This document shows, piece by piece, positions 1 to 10,400 of a DNA stretch of 64,000 bases (position 1 is the first letter of the stretch; each line of letters opens with the position of its first letter). Position numbers and translations under genes: made by a program. The DNA comes from Streptomyces sp. NBC_01341 (GTDB lineage: Bacteria > Actinomycetota > Actinomycetes > Streptomycetales > Streptomycetaceae), in NCBI RefSeq assembly GCF_035946055.1, contig NZ_CP108364.1, forward strand, positions 310,001 through 374,000, written 5' to 3'. The notes under the pieces were generated by a model. The model was not told where the DNA came from. It ran no database searches and saw only the letters and a list, made by a program, of their open reading frames with translations.

Positions 1-1358
1 TCACGAACCGGCACGACGAGGCCCGCACCGGACGCGCGCTGTCCGTGGTGCGACAGCTGACCGACGACAGGGAACAGCTCTTCCAGGAACTGCGCATCGA
101 CTCCGCGGCGGACTTCCGCCGGCTCCGCGACGAGGGCGCGCTGCCCGACGGTGTCAATGCCGCCGACATCGTCCTCGTCATCGACAACTGGGCAGGCCTG
201 CGGACGGCCGTGGAGGACGCCGAGCAGGTCGTGCCCGATATCGCGGTGCGCGGCCTCGGTGTGGGCATCCACCTCGTGCTGACCGCCAACCGCTGGGCGG
301 AACTGCGTGCCAACCTGCGCGACACCATCACGGGCCGGCTCGAGCTCCGGCTCACGGAACCCGCCGAGTCGGAGATCTCCCGGCCTCTGGCCCGGCAGTT
401 GCGTGCGTTCCTGCCGGGGCGAGGCATCGTGGCTCCCGGCAACGTCTTCCACGCGGCTCTCCCCCGCCTGGACGGCATGGCGTCGACCGATGGCCTCAGC
501 AAGGCACAGGAGGCGCTGGTGGACCGACTCGTCGCCGGCTGGACGGGCCCGGTCGCGCCACCGCTGCGGGTCCTCGCCGATCTCGTCACGCCCGAGGATC
601 TGGGAGAGGCCTGTGCTGCCCTCCCGGGCGGGGCGGCCGCACTCCCCGCGAGCGCGGTGCCGATCGGAATCCGGGACTTCGACCTGAAGCCCGCGGTCCT
701 CGACCTCGCGGCCGATGGACCGCACTTCTTGGTGTACGGCGACTCGGGCTCCGGCAAGACGTCGTTCCTGCGGTCATGGATGCGCGCGATGACGCAGCGG
801 CACTCGGCCTGGGACCTGCGATTCATCGTCGTCGACTACCGGCGGGGGCTGCTGGGTGCCGTACCCGAGGACTACATCGGCGCGGTGGCGGGGGACCCCG
901 ATTCCTCGACCGCCTATCTGCAGCAGGTCGTGGAGAAGCTCAAGGAGCGGATGCCGCCTGCGGGGATCACGCCACGCGAACTGAAGAAGCGCGACTGGTG
1001 GGCCGGGCCGGAGCTGTACGTCGTCGTGGACGACTACGACCTGGTTGCCGGCAGCGGCGCGACCGGACGGGGGCCGCTGGCGGTGCTGAGCGACTACCTT
1101 CCCCAGGCGGCCGAGATCGGGCTCCATGTGGTGCTCGCCCGAAGAAGCGGCGGGATGGGCCGCTCGTTCGCCGATCCGGTGGCGGGCCGGATCCGGGAAC
1201 TCGGCTCCGCCGGCCTGATCCTGTCCGGTGATCCCCGCGAAGGAGCCGTGCTCGGGGACCAGCGGGCACGGCGTCTGCCGCCCGGCCGCGGCATCCTCGT
1301 GTCCCGCCGCAGCGGTGCTGGCCTCGTCCAGATGGTCCACGACAGCGCAGAGGAGTAG
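1..1358 (+). CDS. eccC: Type VII secretion EccC-type FtsK/SpoIIIE ATPase, C-terminal part (5' end outside window)
   Basis: The reading frame is open from nucleotide 3, so the gene starts upstream. The fragment holds the end of one ATPase domain (Walker B-like VLVIDNW) and a full terminal ATPase domain with a Walker A motif GDSGSGKTS and a Walker B strand VVVDDYD. Tandem P-loop domains of this kind define EccC, the inner-membrane motor that recognises and pushes WXG-type substrates through the ESX/type VII channel. The next gene encodes a huge WXG-headed protein in the same direction, which fits motor plus substrate. The last domain in EccC usually binds the substrate signal peptide. The family call is strong; other Ecc subunits must lie to the left, outside this window. 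Confidence 0.88.
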   Translation, partial: TNRHDEARTGRALSVVRQLTDDREQLFQELRIDSAADFRRLRDEGALPDGVNAADIVLVIDNWAGLRTAVEDAEQVVPDIAVRGLGVGIHLVLTANRWAELRANLRDTITGRLELRLTEPAESEISRPLARQLRAFLPGRGIVAPGNVFHAALPRLDGMASTDGLSKAQEALVDRLVAGWTGPVAPPLRVLADLVTPEDLGEACAALPGGAAALPASAVPIGIRDFDLKPAVLDLAADGPHFLVYGDSGSGKTSFLRSWMRAMTQRHSAWDLRFIVVDYRRGLLGAVPEDYIGAVAGDPDSSTAYLQQVVEKLKERMPPAGITPRELKKRDWWAGPELYVVVDDYDLVAGSGATGRGPLAVLSDYLPQAAEIGLHVVLARRSGGMGRSFADPVAGRIRELGSAGLILSGDPREGAVLGDQRARRLPPGRGILVSRRSGAGLVQMVHDSAEE

Positions 1359-1412
1359 GGCCGGTCTCCCCCGTGCCGCGACCGCCGTTTTCCACGCCCG
1401 ATCCCATGACCC

Positions 1413-1440
1413 GTGGGCGGCCCACCTGAGGGCCGCCCAC
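1413..1440 (+). terminator. Hairpin between eccC and the giant effector gene
   Basis: GTGGGCGGCCC and GGGCCGCCCAC form a perfect 11-bp stem with a 6-nt loop (ACCTGA). It sits 54 nt after the eccC stop and just before the GAGGA ribosome site of the next gene, so it could end eccC transcripts, attenuate read-through, or mask the downstream ribosome site. There is no U tract, as is usual in Streptomyces. Confidence 0.5.
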
Positions 1441-1458
1441 CTGTGAGGAACCAACGCC

Positions 1459-4400
1459 ATGCCAGCTCATTTCGACGACTCGCAGATCCGCGAACTCGGC
1501 AACATGTGGATCAGCGACGGTGTGCGACTTCATGAGTACCTGGGGACGATGCACGGAAGTGTGCAGTCCATGGCCGGCGGGTGGACCGGTAAGGCGGGCC
1601 GCGCGGCACAGCTGGTCTGGAACGGAGTGGCCGACCACAACATCTGGCACGCCATCTGGGAAGCGGGCTACGTCGCCCAGGAGATCGGCAAGGCGATCAT
1701 CAGCTATGCGGACGAGCTGCAGAAGACGATCAAGGAGATCAACCGGGCCCATCTGATCGAGGCGCTCACCACGGTCTTCGGCATGGTTCTGGGCATCGCC
1801 TCGTTCGGCATCGCCCCTCTGCTGAGCCGCATCGCCACCGTAGTCGGCGAAATCGTGGAGAGCATCATCGCGAGCATCTCCAAGCTCGCGGCGGCAGCCG
1901 CCGCGATCGGCCGTGCGGCCGCCTTCACCGCCGACTCGGTTCTCAATGCGGCCCTGACACTCGGCACCGACTTGCTCGCCGACGTTCTGGGGTCAGCGAC
2001 TGTCCACGCTCCGGTCACGATCGACTGGCAGGGCGAGGGCATCAACATGGGCCTGGGCGTGTGGATGGGCGCTGGTATGGGCGGTATCGACGAGCACTTC
2101 CTGGAGCCGCGCACCACCACGGGCAAGGGACTGGTCGATGTCCCGTCGCCCACGCCCACCACTCCGACCCCCGCGAACATCTCTCTCCCCAATACGTCGA
2201 CGAGCGTCCACACGCCGATCCCCTCCCCGGTGAGCCTCACCCCGTTCAACATGAACTCGGTGATCGAGGCGAACCATATGCCGCCGACGAGCTCGGGCGC
2301 TCCGAGCCCGCAGACCGGCGCTCCGCGCACCGACGCGGGCAACGGCGGAGCCACGGCGTTGCCGGGGAACGTGCTGCCCTCCGGGAGCACTCCCGGCCAG
2401 ACCACCGGTACCGGCCGACCCGGAAACGCGGGCCCGGGTGTCACCATGCCGACCGGCCCCGGCAAACAGGTCATGGTCGGCGCGAGCGAACAGGCGCCGC
2501 CGAACCAGGTCGGGGGCAACGTCGCCCCCACGTCCGGAACGCCGCAGGCCCACCTCGACGGGCCTCCCCGCAGCGTGGGCGACGGGCAGGGCAGGACCGA
2601 CGTGGGTCCGACGGCGTCGCACGAGACCGGCGCGGGTGGCAAGGGAGTCACCACCGGAGGACCCGGCGTACGGAGCGAGGTGCCCCCAGCGACCACCGGG
2701 ACTGCTCAGGCAGGTGGGACCGCGACGCCGCCTCCGAACACCGCCACGTCCCACGCAGTCGGCCCGGGCGGAGGGCACACCATCGGATCCAGCGGTGCGC
2801 CCACGTCCACCCACGGCGCGGCGAGCGCGGGCGTCGGGGGCGCAGCGACTCCGGGCCGGGGTCCAGGAACCCTCGAAGGCACCGGCGGGCCACGCACCCA
2901 CGCGGATTCCGCGGTAGTGCCCGGAGACCGAGGCCCGGCGCAGACCGTCCCGGGAGCCACCACCAGGCCTGTCACCCCGGAGGCATCCGGCGGGGCGCGC
3001 CCCGCCCACGAAGCACCGCAGAACACACGCGGGACGAGCGGCCCGCACACCTCTGGCGCGAGCCGCCCGGCCCAAGACGCACCTCGGAGCACGCGCGGCA
3101 CCGCCACCACGGAGGCCACGGGCGGCGGCCGGAACCGTGTCACGGCGGGATCAGGCACACCCGACCCCACGCCGGGCGCGAAGTCCGCCGTCGGCGACCG
3201 GAACCAGGTGGCGCACGCAAGCGAGCACACGGAGCCGGACGGTTCCGCCGCCGGCTCGCAGACGTCCGCGGAGACGGAAGCTGTCGGCGCCCCGACGCGC
3301 GACCAGGGCTCCTACGGAGCTCGGACCCCCGAATCGCGGGGCGCCGAGCAGCACTCCCCCGGCTCGGGCCGGCCGGCCGGCGAGGCGGGCGACTCCACGG
3401 TTCACGGCACGGAGACCGGAGCGGGTGACACGGCGCCCCATGCCCGGACCTCCCGGGCGGAAACCCACGTCCGTTCCTCCAGGGCGGACGACTCGACGGC
3501 ACACGGCACCGGAAGCCACCCGGCCGCGGACGCCGGTGCTCCGCCCGTTCACGACGACGCTGTCGGCGGCGCCACCCACCAGCATCCGGCGGACGCGCCC
3601 GCACCCCACGCCGGAGATGCCGCCAAGTCGCAGCAGTGGACCGCATTCTCCAAGGACCAAGTCAAGCAGAACACGCCACTCGTTGAGGCGGAGGCCCGCC
3701 TGGAACTGCGCGCCGAGGAACTCGAAGCCGCGTGGCAGAAGGGGTACGACCGGTTCGGCGGGCAGGACGTGTTCGGTGTCACCGACGTGTCCCGGGACGG
3801 TCACGCGGCGAACCACGCCCGGTGGAAGTGGCGCCGCGACATCACGCAGGCTTTCCGTGGCGAGATCGAGAAGTCCGGATTCGTGTCCACGGAGGCGCTG
3901 AACGGCATCGTGCGGGACGCCGGAAACAAGGCGCACAAGTACCTCGTGTGGGCCGATCAGGCTGAGCGCTTCATCTCGCGCTTCAAGGCAGAGGTCTCGG
4001 ACTTCCGGACCAGCGGTCTCGACTACAGGAAGGAACTCAACGAGTTCGATTCCGCTCCTCTGGACTACACGTACGACACCAGGCTCAACACGTATGTGAG
4101 GGACGACACCAGGGTCTACGGCCTCCCGGCGGAAGGCCGTGACGGGCCGATCGTCAGGCCCGAGTCCGGAAAAGGCGCGACCGGAGTTCCGGACGTCGAC
4201 GTCTTCGTCGAGTACAAGAGCCGCTCGGACGCCACCGTCGACCACTTCCGCGACAAGTCCGGTGACTTCAATCAGGTCGAGCAGTACTTCATCGGGAAGA
4301 TGGAGGTGTTCAACGAGGTCTTCGGCCACTTCCTCAACGACGAGCAGCTGACCACGCTGCCTCCTTCGACGAAGCACCAGCTCGACGGGGTCACGAGCGG

Positions 4401-7400
4401 GATGGGGGGCGAACTCGATGCCATCGCGGTCAGGGAGCGCCGCATCCAGGTGTCGACGGAGCGGGAGTTCGACGAAGTCGTCAATCGGCAGGCGGAAGGT
4501 CCTGACGGGTACGGCGCCCTCAGCGAGGACTTCGTGTCGCGGATACGCCGGGAGTTCCAGCGCGATCTGCGCACCCAGAACGACATCATCTACGAGAACG
4601 GCTTCGGCGACGGCACGCCCAACAGGCTGTGGGACGAAGCGACGACCCGTGCCGTCGACGACCTCCCGAACCGGATCGAGCGGGAGAGGTTCATCCGCTC
4701 CAAACTGTCGGAGGAGACCGACTACGCGGACTATCACCTGTCCGAACTGGACGAGGCCCTGGCCAACACCATGGGTGAGGCCGGCCGGCAGCGTGTCGTG
4801 GGCGAGTACCTCGACGGCGTGCGCGACATCGCCGGTGACCACTTCTCCGACATGCACGCAAGCGGACTCACCTCTCCGGACGCCATCGGCGCGGCGTGGA
4901 CCGCGAAACGCAGCGACGTACGGGCACCTCTGCCCCGCACCATCCGCCACGAGGTCGAGCTGCAAGGTGTGGTGTCCGACGCCGCGTTCGAGTTCCACTC
5001 GATCGTGGGCCACCCGGACAGCGTGGAGGCGTTCCAGCTCCACGAGGACACCCTGTCCAGGCTGGGCAACGACTTCCGCACCGAACGGGTCCTGAAGTAC
5101 GACGAGTTGTATGGCTCCGCTGAGCACAGGTCGGATCTCTGGCTCGCGCACGAGTCGGCGCACGACGACGGCTTCCAGTTCGTTCTCGACGATCTGCGGA
5201 GAGAGGACACACGGCCGGTCTTCTCAGCCCGGCGCGACGACGTGACCGGACCGGCGACGGACGGCGACGTCGCCACGGGGACCGGCGGGAAGGCTCCCGC
5301 GGGTGCTGATACACCGGCCATCGACCCGGCCGCGGGCGACGCCGGGCCCACACCTCTGCCGAGGGAAGGCCGTGCCGAGGCCGAGACGTACGGAGGCCCG
5401 GCCCGCTCCGATGTGGAATCGCCGGCCGGCCCGCAGCAGACGCAGGTCACGGTGGGGCGCGACAGCGCCGGTGCTCCCGGCACCACGAGCCGAGGCCAGG
5501 TGTCCGCTCCGTCCCACACCGGAGTGCGCGACGCGTCGACGGTTGCGCCGGAGCAGGTGCCGGTGCGGTCCGAACCGAGGCCCGAGCCGAGGTCTGTGGA
5601 CCTGCCACGCGCCGTCCGTGACTGGCTCAACTCCCATTCTTCCTACGAGTTCAGCCGCCCCGAGATCGAGACCGCCTACCAGGAACTTCTGCAGCAGCGG
5701 CCCGCTTCCCTCTCGGACCTGCCTCTGAGTGCACAGGCGGCAGAGGTCGGCCGAGCCCTGAACCACAGCACGTCAAGGATGGTGAGCGCCGCCACCGAGA
5801 GTCTGCTGCGGCAGGAGCAGACGATCGTCTACCCCAGGAGCTCCGACATTCTGCGGGTCCACAAGGAGCTCGGCGACCTCTTCGGGTCGTCCTTCCGTCA
5901 ACTCTCCGCACGCCAGCAGGGCGTTGTCGTCGCCGGGCACATGCAGGACCAGCAGAGCGTCAGCCTGGTGGACGGCGTCGTACAGGTCGCGGCCGGGAAG
6001 AACGTCGAGTCCCCGCTCGTCTCCTCGGTCGCGCGGGAGCCGGTCGAGGAGCACAGGGCGGACCCCATGTCCCTGCACCGTGCCTCCCCCCCGGCGTCCG
6101 GCGGGCACATCCGCCTCGACAGCCTGCATCTGAGCGTCGGGGCACTGGACGCCCAGGGCGCCTGGGGCTCGGTCGTCTCCTCGTCCCGGCCCGACGGGCT
6201 GGCCGGGGTGCTCACGGACATGCGGGACGTGTTCGGGGTGTTCCGTCAGGACGGTGTTCCGGGGTGGGACGTCTGGAAGGAGCCGGCCGGCGGCACCGCC
6301 GCGATGGACCCGGTGCTGACGGAGAGCGGGCTGGGAGAAGCCGGCCGAGGTGTGCGTCAGTTCTTCGCCGACAAGCTCGGCAAGCTGCTGCCGGGCGAGC
6401 GCAACAGGGGTGACCTCAGGGTTCCGGCAAATCCTGATGCGCCGGGCGACGCCCTCGTCGACGAGCTGAGCAACCGCGACATCAGCAGGCTGCGCCTCAA
6501 CCGGGCTGGAGACGGCGTGACCACGGGCGTTCTGAGTCTTCACAACGCCGAGGACTGGGCCTTGCGCCGGGCACTCTGGGCGGACTATCAGGGCGCGCAG
6601 GGTCATTACTACTCCATGCAACCCGGCGCACCCACCTCGCACAAGCAACCGGCGCCCTGGAGCGGCAGCGACCGGGCTGTCTTCTACGTCACTGCTCACG
6701 GCGAGTACGACAAGGCCAAGTCCTATCTGCTCTCCGGTAAGCGGAAGATCGTGGACGCGCACGGACTGAGTCGCATCCTGCGTCACGATCCCGTCTTCTC
6801 GAAACTCTCGAACCAGCCTGTGGAGGTCGTACTGGCCATCTGCGAGGCTGGATTGACGGGCAAGCAGAGCATGGCCCAACAGCTCGCGGACGAGCTCGGT
6901 GTCACCGTTCACGCGCCGAACGGTGAAGTGGCCATAAAGACGTCCGCGTCCGATGGGACGACGCTGCTCACCGTCTACTCGCAGGCGGCCGAAGCGGGGG
7001 TCTTCACCACGTTCACGCCCCGCACAGCCACAGCCACAGCCACAGCCACAGCCACAGCCACCGTCCACCTGGCGCAGGCACCCGCGACCACTCCGGCGCC
7101 TGGTGTACTCGCGCCATCGGCCACTCGGACGACCACAGTCCCGGAATCGGTGCGGACGGTGCGTGAATCCCCGTCGGCCTCGACCGGCACAGACGTACAC
7201 GAGGACCTCCCGCAGCTGCAGTTCACGGCTGGGTCTCTGAACAAGCAGGGCGCCCCACGGACGGATCTGCACGGCAACGCCGGGATGCGTGCGGGAGACC
7301 TGCGGCACGAGTCCGGCACGACTGCCGGGCCCGCCGCCCTCTCCGCGACCCCTGACACCCGCCGACGGCGCCCTGCCCGCCTGGTGCTCGACGACCGGCC

Positions 7401-10400
7401 CAGGATCGTCCGTGACTACGTGATCGAGCGGAAGGACGGCGCACCTGCCGAGGCGGTCTTCAGTCGGGTCACCCCCATGCTCTTCTCGGACGACCAGGCG
7501 GCGAAGAGTACGGGACAGCAGGCCGGGGGCTCGCCCGGCCTGGTGACCGTGGTTCAGGGCGTGGTCGCCGACGAACACCCGGATCTGCACGTGTCCGCCG
7601 ACGGCACGCTCGCGATGAGCACGAGGGGCGAGGTACAGGAGGCGTTCGCCACCCAGAAGGCTGTCGCACACGCGTCCATGGCGCTCAAGCAGGCAGACAG
7701 CGCTATGACGCTCGCCTTGGACACGAGTGTGGTGCTGACGTTCACACACAACGGCAGAGAGCGCACTCTCCACCCGGTCAAGCCGGAGTTCGTCGCGAAG
7801 CCCAACGATGTCTGCCGCGACCTGGCCGGTGCCCTGATCGGTGGCATACCGGACCAGCTTGTCTACCGCGACGGCAGTGGCCGCACCGGCCTCGGCCCCA
7901 TGCGCGCGACCGACGGTCTGAAGGTCAGCGAGATGCACTACCTCGCACAGGCCGTCGCCGATGTGGCGGACGGCGGACGACTGTCCGCGACCACGCCTGA
8001 CGTCTCGTGGGCCGCGCGGAAGACCGTCAGACCGGAGGACCTCGCAGACCCGAGGACGCCTCTTCCCGGGCGGACCTACGGCGCGTACCTCGGGCCCGCC
8101 CAGCCTTATCAGGCAGAGCGACAGGCCCTTTGGAACATTGCCTCGCAGATCGGCGTCAACGAACGGGCATGGGCTCAGGTCGGTGAGGCATACCTGTCCC
8201 AGTCCATCGGCCACTCGGGAACGGACGGTGGGTTCGAGCTCGAGGACCACGCAGGGGCGTTCCACCCGATCACCAACCCGTTCGGCTACCACTACGCGGC
8301 GGTCGTCCTCGGCAGCGAGGACGGGATGACGCAGGTGACTCTCGAGAACTACAACCGTCAGGGCGTTACCCGCCGGGCCTTCGCACAGGCCATCGAGCGG
8401 AATCTGGAAACGCTCGGGGACAACCTGGAGGCGCTGGAGAAGGCTTACGGCGACCGGCGCAGGGAGCCCGGCTCGAAACAGGAAGAGGCTCTGGCGGCTG
8501 CCGGACTCGACGCAACAGTTGCGTTGATCGGGCTGCGCGACGCGAAGGCCGCACTCACCACAGCACAGAGCAGAATGCCACGGGAACAGCGAGCGGTGGA
8601 CCTGGCGACGGAGGCCGTGCACTCCGCCACCAAGGATGCCGACCGGAAGCTTCGCGCGTTCTCGGCCAAGACTGGCCACCTGACCGCCCCCGGGAATCTG
8701 TGGCACATGAGATTCGTCAGCAGGCACCATGCGACGTTCCACGACCAGCTGGCAGGAATGCTGGAGAAGGACCGACCCGGGATCGTGGTCAATCCGCTCA
8801 CCGGAGTGGTGGTCGGAGCCCACGGCGACATCGCCGAGACCTCGCGCTGGATCGGATTCGGTCCCGGCGACAGCCAGGTCACCGAGGAGGACCGGCGGAA
8901 GGTCAGGTCCGTCGCACACCGGGTCGCCCGCGTCGGTCTCTGGAACTTCCGTCACGGCCGCGCGCTCCCGACGGTCCAGGTGTCGGCCGGCGGAAACGGC
9001 TCACCGTCCGGCCTCGTCCCGTTCCGTGAGCAACGCGCGCGCAAGCAGGCCGACAGACGCATCAACGCTCTGAGCGACATGTTCCGGCAGGAACTCCGGA
9101 GCAGCCTCGACATGCTGCAGGGCCAGGCCGACGACCACACCGGCGTCGCCCTCGACGCCAGTCGGTTCGTCATCACGCACCACAACAGAGGGCGTGCGTT
9201 CCCCGAAGGGTCGATGCCCTCGCGCAACGTCCCCGCCGACGTACTGCGCCGACGAGCCCTCTTCGACATCGACATGCATCCGAGAGGAGAGGACCAGCCC
9301 TCCCCGCTCACCCAGACCCTGGAGTACCTCAAGCTGGACTCCCCGGTCACGCCCCTGGGTCTTACCCCGCACCAGTCTTTCGCGCTCCCGACACCGCTCG
9401 ACACCTCCGTCCTCCGGCCGGCCCACGTCCTGGCCGGCGAGGCCGGTACCGAGGTGACGGCCAGGGCATCGTGGGCGAAGCCGATGCACGGGAGATCGGA
9501 GGTACTGGCCTCCGCGGCGCGTGGCAGCGTCGGGGATCAGCAACTCGCGGTGGCGGGCTCCCAGGAGACGGCGCCGGACAAGCCCTCCTCACCCGAGGAG
9601 CAGAGTTCCGCTGACACGGGTCTCCTGTACGTGGACGTGCTGCTTGCGTTGGGCAGGATGGATCCGACGGGGGCGAAGGGAAGGCCGAGCGAGCAGGAGG
9701 TCGCGGACCTGCACGCCTCGGTGGCCGGCACGTACAAGCGGCGGTACCCCCTGCACGCATGGGCCGAGCACATTGCGAGCCGTTGGGTGTCGGGGGAATG
9801 GCCCCGGCTGGAAGGCGGCGCGATTACGCCCAGCGCAACCGCGATGGGTGCTGAGATCGGCGACATCATCGCCGAATGGCCTCGGGTGACCGCACGCTCC
9901 TGGGGATCGAGATCGGCCAAGACGCAACGCATCGATGCGGCTTTGCACAGTTGGGAAACAGGTGGACGTATCGCACCTGGGGACATCACGAGGAACATCC
10001 GGGAACTGCAGAATGTCACCTCAGCCATCGCCGATTGGCTGCACGAAAGCAGTGCCACCAACACACGCAGGCAGTGGGTGGAACTCCTTGGTGAGCGAAT
10101 CTCCGTCGAACTGGACGCGGCCCAGGAAGGACGTGTCGGACTCCGGCATGTAACCCCACCCGAGCGGTGGCCACAGGATGTCCGGGTCAAGATGTCCCGC
10201 GCGGGCGTCGACGGTGTCTATTTCGTCTCCGACCGTCACGGAAACGGCGTCGCCGTCAAGTTGGCCACCGAGACTTCTCATGCGATGTTCGCTGACAAGT
10301 TCATGGCTGCCGTCGGGGCGGCGGTGACTCCTGAATCCGCAGCCTATGCGAAGGATTCGAAGTCAGGCCGAGCTGTCGTCGATCTGATCCTGCGACAGGC

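Noticed and set aside
5773..8955. Minus-strand open frame of 1,060 codons
   Set aside because: It is antisense to the giant effector gene and arises from GC-rich codon positions; it has no start signal or family feature.
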